The translations under genes and the position numbers were made by a program. This document shows, one piece after another, positions 55,683-64,000 of a stretch of 64,000 nt of DNA (positions within the stretch are counted from its first letter, which is position 1; each line of letters begins with the position of its first letter). A model generated the notes under the pieces. That model saw only the letters and a program-made list of their open reading frames with translations. It was not told the DNA's origin and made no database searches. Origin of the DNA: Aquatica leii (Eukaryota > Arthropoda > Insecta > Coleoptera > Lampyridae); the NCBI GenBank assembly GCA_035610365.1, contig CM069432.1:262195177-262259176 (forward strand), written 5' to 3'.

Positions 55683-56503
55683 CAGGGACATTCTTGATTT
55701 TTGGGGACAACATTTGCTGTCAAGCTTGACATTGACACATCAACCTCCTAGCCCCAGCAGCTCCTAACTCGAATTTAAATTGAATAGTGGGTTGAGCGAC
55801 ACCTCATTTAAAGCGTCTTTCAATTCTCTATGCGACAGCATGGCCGAAATTAGTTTTATTCAATTGTTTTTCGTCGTCATGAAAACCACCTTCTAAATTA
55901 ACTAAAGTGGGGGTGTTATTTAGGAAGAATCCTAAAACACGCCACCTTTGACTTTTTGAACGGCACATTTTGATGTCAAAGTTGACTTTGTCAGTCCAAT
56001 CCCCTAGCCACAACAAGTCCCAACAAAAACAAAAATTACGGTAAGGTGGTCGAGTGGCTCTCAGTTTAAAGTTTTGATATGAGTTAATGATTGTTTGTAC
56101 CTTTATAAAAAAAGTGTTAAACATCAAAATTCAACGTCAGAAGACATTTTTATTAGTTCAAAAAATGCTCAAATTGTGCGTCACCAGCAACTTCCATACA
56201 ATGATCCAAATTCTGCTCGAAACGTTTCCCTACATTTTGGAGGACGTGTGCGTAATTTGGCGGCATTCTTCAATAATGCGTCGACGCAACTCTTCCAGAG
56301 ACCCTGGTTCTATTGCGTAAATTTTACTTTTGTTTACTGTTGCATAGAGAATTGAAAAAAGCTTCAAATGAGGGGTTATGGGGTTGATGTGGCAACGTCA
56401 CGCTAACGTCAAGCTTGACATCAAAAATTGTCCCCTAAAAATCAAGAATCGACCTGTCTAAGTGTCCCAAAACAAACGTGTTTTCTTTTCAATGGCCCCC
56501 CTG
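55683..56503 (-). mobile_element. Mariner-like element with TA target duplication
   Basis: Ends CAGGG...CCCTG flanked by TA (55681-55682 and 56504-56505). Terminal inverted repeats of about 100 bases share ATTCTTGATTTTT(A/G)GGGGACAA and GTCAAGCTTGAC. The minus strand between 56320 and 56150 encodes the end of a Tc1/mariner-type transposase in two frames: AIEPGSLEELRRRIIEECRQ, then HVLQNVGKRFEQNLDHCMEV and a QFEHFLN end. The rest of the gene is missing, so the element is an 821-bp deletion derivative. Confidence 0.75.
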
Positions 56504-56505
56504 TA

Positions 56506-57700
56506 TATATAATTCTATAAGCAAATCAAAAAGTTTTTTGTTTATTGATTACTTTTTCTTTCTAATTCTATTTCACTTTCAGGTTGGATGGGCAAATGAA
56601 ATTCTGTGCAATTAAAAATTCATTTTAATAACTGCGGTTTGACGATTTCTATTAGAATGATTTTAGAAAATTAAACCTTTCTACATTTTATTATTTAACA
56701 CATCAGTGTTTTTTAATGGAAGTTTGCAAAATACTTCAAAATCGCTTCAGTTTACACAAAAGCCAATGACGTAAATTCAAATTAAGTACTACAAATCTTT
56801 GCGACTTATCAGCTTATAGATATTTCTAAACAATTAGTTATTAGAACATCACAAGCAATTAGAATCCTAAAGGATATAAAGGAATTTGTAGTTCAAAAGG
56901 TTCACGTTTAATGAATAACAAAGGGAACACATAATTCCTAAATCCTAAGGTAAAAAGTACTTTCTATTAATTTTTCAGTTTACATCTTATTTACAAATCT
57001 CTTATATGTTCTTAGAAATAAGACAATTAAAACACAAAACAATTATTGACTTAGCAGAGTTATGACATAAAATAATAATTACATAATTAATAAAAATGCT
57101 GAAGTTTGTTTTCACAATTAATTGGTAGCATTTACTCAACGTAATTAAAGTAAGATTACAAAGTACTTATGTTTAAGTTCTTTATAGACTGATCCGACTT
57201 AATATTTTATGTACTTATCTAAATGTTTAAATATAATGAAATGGTTTATTCAGAACCGAATTATAGTTAAACTAAAATCGGAATTTTTTTCTTTTAATTT
57301 ATCTCTTTGAATAATAGTAGCGTGTTTATTTTTTGAATTAAAGGAAATTTTTGATATGGTTTTAACATTTTGTTTACGTAGAATTTTGAGCATGGATGAT
57401 CCGTTTTATTTCGTATGATCTGTGTGTTTTTATTTGTTTGAAGTTTTTTGAAAAAATTGGTTCACGTTATTGTTATTTGCTGTGATTTATCAGATTTAAT
57501 TGTATGACTTTGTGTTTTTGTTTCCTAATCGTGACTATCTATCGTTTAATTTCAGTGTAGGGGACCGGAGCGGTACTAGATTCTACATACATAACTTGAA
57601 AATACTTAGTAGTTACAAATTCTGATGTTTTGACTATTATTTTGTTTGAGTAGCTTTTTTAGTTTTTTTTAATAAATTTTTTTTCCAATGAGTACACTCG
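56506..57700. other. Unassigned intronic DNA
   Basis: Very AT-rich, with no protein, RNA or repeat match recognised. Confidence 0.4.
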
Positions 57701-58301
57701 TGTTACGTGGTTTACTCGTAACTAAAAGAAAGCGACGTACATACGGCGTTATCACAAATAATCTCTATTGTACATAGGATTGCTGAAAGTAAACTACTGC
57801 GCCTAGTTTCCCTTAAATTGATTTCATAATTTGTTTTTGCAGAACTTTTATTCAAAACGTTTCTACTTGTATCCAACCCTCGAAGATTTAGAAATATTAG
57901 TGATGGTGGTGGGATGTCAGCATGGAAATTTTTCTAATTATAACATCTGTTCATTATCTCCACAGACAAAGAAATGTGTGAAGTATGGAAACCCGCTACA
58001 GACAATTACGAACGAGTTAAATTAAATCGAAATACAAGAAATACGTGCTTACCCCAAATAGACTTTCACTAAAATCGCAGCAATCTCCTAATTCATTTCC
58101 ACATAGGTGTACGTGAAACACTTAACGAGGAGACCCTTGTTTGGGCGTATACAACGCTATACGAAATCTGCGTCTTTCGAACTTTACCGGAAGAAATTAA
58201 ATGAATTCGTGTTTGACAATTTGATATACTAGCCCTACTCCAACAACGAAAAGTAGGCGTACCGAAGATAAATTTTATACTAGAGAATTTTTAACATAAC
58301 A
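57701..58301 (+). repeat. Solo LTR, TGTTA...TAACA family
   Basis: Starts TGTTACGTGG and ends TTTTTAACATAACA. Flanks CTCG and CCCG could be a 4-bp duplication with one mismatch. The 3' half resembles 19850-20215. The small open frame inside (57831-58025) is not protein-like. Confidence 0.5.
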
Positions 58302-58739
58302 CCCGTTTCGGGGTTAGTTGGCGCATAACTGGAGTAAATTGGAGTACAAATTTGAGAAATAAAAATACGCTGAAATTTGTGAAAAAAATCTCTTCATTCA
58401 CAAGAACTAAATATATATGAACATTTTTTCACACAAGGTTTATTAGACAAAACTAAAGGAAAATAAAAAACGAACAGCTTTTAAAAAACAAATAAACACC
58501 AACGAAATATGTCAGGCCTACTCGCTTAAAGAATCGATACAAATGAAAATAGATTTTTACCTTCGGCACACGCTGCATGTGCTCATGACGATCAACTTGT
58601 ACATTTTATTCGAGTTTCTATAAAAGCACTATTGCCAGAGGCGTTTAAGCAATACAAGTAAAGGCAATCAGCTTTATCAACACTGCTGTCATCTGCAATC
58701 TTAGTTTTTTTCTAGAAGGAGCTTTCTGTTTTTCTTATC
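58302..58739. other. Unassigned sequence
   Basis: Nothing recognised. It may contain the terminal region of the pogo-type element to its right. Confidence 0.35.
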
Positions 58740-60345
58740 ATCATTAAAAGCATTTTTTTCGTCACACGACCTTCTTTTTTGGTGATTGCTTCTCTCTGAG
58801 AGCTTCTTTTATTGGCGTGCCTGTAAGAATTGTAGTGTGGCGCTTTCTACGACCCCACTTCTTATTTTTTCTGGGACATGCCTTTGGTAAGGGGTTTAGT
58901 TGTAAACGAGTCACCCCTGTGGTTTTTGGAGTAATTTCACCTACGATTGTGTCACTCTTACCTTCGTTTGAAGTTCCCGGTTGGTTTTGAAGATCCTGGG
59001 GCGTCTGACGAATTTTTATTGCCCGTGATTGATGACGTTCTGGAGGAAATTGTGTTAGTTCTTTGGGAATGTATTCTGTTGTTTGAGTGAGGAGTCTGTT
59101 TGTAACATAAGATGCCAAAACTCCTCCTCTGAGAATATTTTTCTAATAAATGGAAATATTGAACGGCTGGCTTTAATGTCTCCGGAATATTTATAGTTTT
59201 TAGAGTGATAGCTAAAGGTAATGCAGTCTTGACGATCGTAGGAATATGATATATTGACTTAGTGGTGCTTGGATGAGTGTTTATCCAGGCGTCGCGAGCG
59301 GAGTTAATGTACTTGTAAAATGGGCCATACACCGCTCTATCCAAAGGCTGGATTTTGTGGGTGCAGGGTGGAAGGAAGGAGAGAACTGTTACGCCATATT
59401 TTAAAGATCATCTAAAGCTGCGATTGATAAATGCGAGTCATGATGGTCCAATAATAATAAGACTGGTTTTTCTTTTGTAGAGTGGGGCTTAGACCAATAC
59501 ATAAAGTGATTAGCTTTTATACAGCCAGACGGGTTAGCATCTCTTTCGTTTTCAGGGGGGCTTAGGGACACTATATGGTTTTTTAAATTCACTCTGGGGA
59601 AAATAAAATAGGGAGGGATACTATTCTCAATAGCCGAAACAGCTAGAGCTATGGTAACTAGTGTGCCTTTTTCTTATTATTATTCTTTCTATTTGTTTAA
59701 ATTCTAGCCACAATGCGGTCAGGTTTTTGGACGGTTGTTACTCTTGTCTTATCCATATTGTAAGTATCTTTAGGTTCAACTTTAAAACGTTTTAAGGCAG
59801 TGTCTAGATTCTCGAAAAATTTCCCAGCGTTTTTTTATTGCTGACCTTGGCCAAACAGGTAGCTTCAGGGGTCTTGATCGATAATCTTTAATGCCTTAAT
59901 ATGAAAGAAGAAAACCAATCTTTTCCAACGATTTTGGTTTCTGTCCAACATTGCTTATGCTTGATTTTGTTTGCATGTGCATATTCATAAGCAAATGCCC
60001 GTACTCCTTTGGGTGAAATCTCAGAGGTCCGCGGAACATAATTTTCTTGTTGGTCCGAGAACACTTAAATTAAATAAAATCAATAATCTATATTTCAAAC
60101 AGTTTTTCTTTACGCATCTATCTAGGTTTCAAGTAACCTACGCTGGTTGAAGGCACTTCATTACGTGCTTGCATCTCAGCGTTCATAACTTTTCCAAAGA
60201 ATGTCCTAAAACTGGTGTCAGGTGTTCCATAATCTTTTGCTGTTCCTCTAATAAATTTAATATTCAGTTTCACTCCTTTTTTAGCGGTTATAAAACCTCT
60301 CTGAGCTTGCCTTTTAGAATGTTTCGTGATTTTCAAATCAAAGCC
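58740..60345 (-). pseudogene. pogo/Tigger-like transposase remnant
   Basis: Minus strand, in order: KITKHSKRQAQRGFITAKKG start region (60336-60270), RNEVPSTSVGYLKPR (about 60165-60120), a diverged middle, VNLKNHIVSLSPPENERDAN (59592-59530), CIKANHFMYWSKPHSTKEKP and VLLLLDHHDSHLSIAALDDL with the catalytic DHHDSH (59430-59401), then DRAVYGPFYKYINSARDAWI (59342-59285) and a C-terminal tail with a GRRKRHTTILTGTPIKE block (58860-58800). This is a nearly full-length DDE_1 transposase in order, but with frame breaks. It is the best preserved catalytic region of the four pogo-type copies. Confidence 0.85.
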
Positions 60346-60445
60346 CGTTTGTTAGTTAGAAAATAATGAAAATTTAATATGGAATAAGCTCGGGATAAGC
60401 TGGCGCACGCTCCAACTTGCCCCATGATAAGTGCGCCTACTAGTC

Positions 60446-61173
60446 TGTTACGTAGGTAAATTTAACCGTAACTTAAGGCAGGTGGCCGCTCAATATTTTA
60501 GGGAGTCATATGTGGTATTCGGTGTGCTAGTTATAAAATAATTAAAAAAGCGCCAAAAAGGTAGAATAGTTCACTACAGATCTCGTTTACATCTGTCGAA
60601 CACTAAAGGCAAACAAATTGCAAAACACAAACGAATATATTTATTTCAACGAAGAAAAAGAGGTTAAAAACGTGGTAGCACTATAGCAGATACATTACAA
60701 TTATGAGTTTGTCAATAAATATCACAGTCAATAATATTTTAGGCTCTTTAGATCAGCGTAATATGTACGTTCAGCCGTGCATATGACTGACCTCAAAGTA
60801 AAAAGAAATTTTCTTTCAATTTGGTCGTAATTGTTTATAGGAATTTTCCAAGATAAAAGAACATGTGCAGGTATCCCAAAGTTGCTAATGATAACACAGG
60901 CAAATCAAATTGCGCTGTAAAATGCATCTTTGTCCCAGCGAATTTCTTACAACAACCACATCCGAAACCGCAATTTATTTATTCAAAATCAGCGTGAATG
61001 ATTTAAGATACTTAAAATGTGAAAACCTTTGAGCCTGACACTAGCACACACGTGCAACTTCCTTAACGCACCAAGCGGAAATGTTCTTATAGAACTCATG
61101 TATATAAAATAACATATCATAAGGCAAAATTCTTACAGCACGCAAACCACATCAAAATATTTTTAACATAACA
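60446..61173 (+). repeat. Solo LTR, TGTTA...TAACA family
   Basis: Starts TGTTACGTAGG and ends TTTTAACATAACA; related to 36909-37385 through several shared blocks (see that entry). Flanks AGTC and AATC could be a 4-bp duplication with one mismatch. Confidence 0.6.
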
Positions 61174-61730
61174 AATCCCATCGGTATTTTTCACATATTT
61201 CTTTATTAAATAAAAAACGAACATAATTGACAGAATGTTATTACTTGTTATGTAAAGTAGACTGAGATTCTTTGCACCGCTGTTTGACGGAATGCGTCGA
61301 CTAGCTCAGATCGCGACGTTACCAGCCTTTTTATTCTAGCAAAAAAGGCTCTGCGCCTACAAGTCCTGGTCTCTTCTGCACATCTTGTTCTAAGCGTAAT
61401 TTTAGTTCTATACAAAAGTTAAGCCAAAATCGGCCATTTGTTAGGTAGGCAAAATATTATTGGAAGATACACAGTTTTTTTTCGTAATTTATTGCCATTT
61501 TGTTTTTCATTTTGTTTTTAAATTTAATTTTTCATGTAAAAATAGTTTTTTTTAGTGAAAATTAGCTTGATGACTTTTGAAGTATTGGGATATTGTAAAC
61601 TTGTGTTATTATACCTTCACCGTAAGGGTAAAATGGCACATGATTATGGGTACAGTGTTAATTCATTTATATTGTTACATGCCGAAATTAATACAAAGAT
61701 ACTGCCTGAAATGTGGTAACATAAACGGGG
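61174..61730. other. Unassigned sequence
   Basis: No match found. T-rich 61480-61560. Confidence 0.35.
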
Positions 61731-62690
61731 GTTGTGCCACTAGCTCAATGGAGAAGGGGTGGGTTTTATTTAAAATTCCGTGAAAAAATGTGAAACGCGA
61801 TCGTCGTAAAATTGAACTAGAACGGTAAAATAGTCAAATAATCGGTAAGGGCGCCAATCAAGGATTTCTAATGGTAGCTTTCAAACCCCTGATTATCCGA
61901 AAGCTCCTCTGGTTGGTTACAACCCCAGAACTTACCTTGGGTTGTAACAATTCTGAAAAACACTTAAAAACAAAAATTTACGTATGCGGCGGCTAAATGA
62001 ATAAAAGCTCTTTACATTTAACAATTTAACATTTATTGATTGAATATTTAAAACAAAAACAAAAAAAAATAACAAGTACTAATTGATATCAAATAAATTT
62101 GAATAAAAGAAATGAAATAATCTTAAGCAAACAAGAATGAAAAATTTACACACAAAACATTAAATTAAAATTTATAAAAAGAAATGCTACTACAATAGCG
62201 TTAACTCGATGTTTTCAAATAAAAATAAAACATAACGCAAATAAATCTCAAGATCTTGACCGCATATTTATAACAAACAATTCAAATAACACAAAAAAAA
62301 AACAATACAAGTTATTAACTATAGGTCCGAACTTTAATTCGAACTAAACAAAATGTAGTTTATAAGTCGTTACATTATCATACAATCGGAATACGATTTA
62401 CTTCTTAAACGCACCAAAACAAAGTCAATTTATTGCAATTTCACGCAAACACTATACGTGTTCATTGAAATAATTAAATTTAACGTTAGTCGTAACTTCA
62501 ATTGACTCAAATTGAAAGCTTTTACTGCATTTATAAATGCGGGTCACTACACGATAAAACAACAAAATCGATAAATACCTTATTTCTTAATTGGAAACAC
62601 CAGTTGAACTTTGGGACCCAGTGGTTTTAAAAGCTACCACCTCGGATGGAATTCGGCTGCTCCCCAAACAAAAGAACGACGACGGAAGAT
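61731..62690 (+). repeat. Diverged LTR-like repeat, copy 2
   Basis: Partner of 49548-50860. It has GCTCAATGGAGAAGGGGTGGG at the left, GGGCGCCAATCAAGGA (about 61849-61864), the GTTACAACCC...GGGTTGTAAC hairpin (61916-61948), CTTTACATTT and a TGGGACCCAG word near 62612. Long stretches between these anchors no longer align. The right border is uncertain. Confidence 0.4.
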
Positions 62691-64000
62691 TTATTTCACA
62701 ATATAATTTTATAACCGCCACAGGCGAATTTAGGATTAAACCACATACCACCTTACATTAAATCCCACAAACGTAACAGTTTATGTTTTAGAAATCATGA
62801 ATTTTACACAAGCCGTACTATACGAAATTTGAAGAAAATTAACATTTTTCTCCACCACACTTAATTTTCACGATCTCTGCTTAACTTCCGCGGTTCTACA
62901 TAACGTCAGAGGGTAAATTACCCTATATCTCCACTACATCTCACGGTTACCGGTATTTGTCATTGCGACCCACGATCGAATGAATCTTCAAAAATCAAAC
63001 TTTTTCAAAGACCTCCTATCCCCTACTTAATTACTTAAATGTGCGCAGTAAAATTTGTGGTAAAAGAAAGAACATTGAACAAACGAAAAAAACAAAGATG
63101 AAAATTATATTTAGTCGCGTGCGTTTTAGCACGTAGACCTTGATTCCCACAAGAACGCTGAGACTTGCATTTTTTTTGCAGGTGGCTTAAGATAGCGCTT
63201 AATCAAATAAGATTCAGCCTAAACAAGAAAAATGTATCAACTTACATTCCACAAAGGAAGTCGTAAATTATATTGAATTGTTATTTTACGAAGATAACTA
63301 AATAAAGTACTAAATCAAAAACAAAACTACGGATCTGTATGCATTTAAAAGAAAATTTCAATACTGATTGAAAACAACTTGAAATACCATTAAACTCAAA
63401 CCACACAAACAACGAGCAAACGTTCTTGATGCTAATACTAAATTAATCAATCGAAACAAAAAAAAAACTTACGGTGTCTTTCACAACGAAATTCAAACGC
63501 AGGTAACAATATTAAAGGCTTAGTGCAGATTAAAATTATATTGCAAATACATTTTTATTTATCAGTCTGTAAAATTTCACAAAACATAAAGAAAACCGAA
63601 CATTATACAAATTTTATATTAAGAATGCTGATTGTATCGCGGGCTGGTACTTTTCTGCCTCGACGATATACCTTTAGCGTGCGCAACCTCCTCTTAAAAC
63701 AAGTTATGCGCATTTTTATAGTTATCCTTTTTGCCACCAGATGACGATGCTTATATAATTTCGCGCGTGTTTAATTAGATTTAAAATTGAACTGGAACAT
63801 CTCAATGTAGAGATAATCTTGTGAAACTGCGTCACTGATTTGCGCAAATAAATTGATTGTAATCATTACACTTGAAGTTCAGTTTATCAAATGCACGACG
63901 GCACATATGGCACCTTACTTATTTCTTTGGTGTTATTGGAACAGCTTCATGCAAAGGAGCATTTCTTTCCGCATGCAACTATTGCTCTATAAAGGATAGA
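62691..64000. other. Unassigned intronic DNA at the right edge
   Basis: An open stretch without ATG crosses the left border (about 62592-62758, ELWDPVVLKATTSDGIRLLP, then KQKNDDGRFISQYNFITATG) and looks protein-like but unassigned. The rest shows nothing recognisable, and the next rg exon was not found. Confidence 0.35.

Noticed and set aside
57831..58025. 64-codon open frame near an AG acceptor
   Set aside because: No similarity to neurobeachin, and it lies inside a solo LTR.
1..64000. CRISPR arrays, bacterial operons, complete tRNA or rRNA genes, telomeric TTAGG arrays
   Set aside because: None seen by eye on either strand; the sequence is insect nuclear DNA.

Overview
The window is insect nuclear DNA: AT-rich, intron-containing, with no prokaryotic features. 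The only host gene I recognise is the neurobeachin gene (Drosophila rugose, rg; vertebrate NBEA/LRBA). Seven consecutive plus-strand exons (34118-34218, then six between 46312 and 47312) join in frame with GT-AG borders. They encode the segment ending in the concanavalin-A-like domain. The rest reads as the large introns of this gene, more than 34 kb upstream, 12 kb between the first two exons seen, and more than 16 kb downstream, filled with nested transposable elements. A beetle or another insect with a repeat-rich genome would fit; the order cannot be fixed from this sequence.

Region by region. 1-11.8 kb: a Penelope-like element (PLE-1, 371-11763) with terminal inverted repeats and a 14-bp target duplication. 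It is split by a full-length, apparently young Gypsy LTR retrotransposon (2120-11260) with long near-identical LTRs, intact gag and pol, and a clear -1 frameshift signal between them. 11.9-23 kb: broken pogo-type DDE transposase, Jockey-clade LINE pieces, an internally deleted Gypsy copy with a 4-bp target duplication, and a small palindromic PLE fragment. 23-27.9 kb: little that can be assigned. 27.9-33.2 kb: a decayed Copia element carrying a foldback MITE and an R1-like LINE. 34.1 kb: first rg exon. 34.7-44.4 kb: piggyBac remnant, solo LTR, Jockey piece and a PLE cluster centred on a 3.6-kb inverted repeat (39367-42986) made of two head-to-head PLE copies, then another pogo-type remnant. 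46.3-47.3 kb: six rg exons. 47.3-64 kb: two pogo-type remnants, an RTE-like LINE piece, a Gypsy RNase H fragment, a mariner-like element with TA target duplication, solo LTRs and a diverged LTR-like repeat pair.

The most interesting thread is RNA-level. Several independent PLE termini carry the two conserved core boxes of a hammerhead ribozyme (CTGATGA ... GAAAC) with stem II sequences that differ between lineages but stay complementary. A second RNA signal is the A AAA AAC slippery site plus 7-bp hairpin in the Gypsy element. The PLE palindrome and the alternative splice donor of one rg exon are the other points worth testing.
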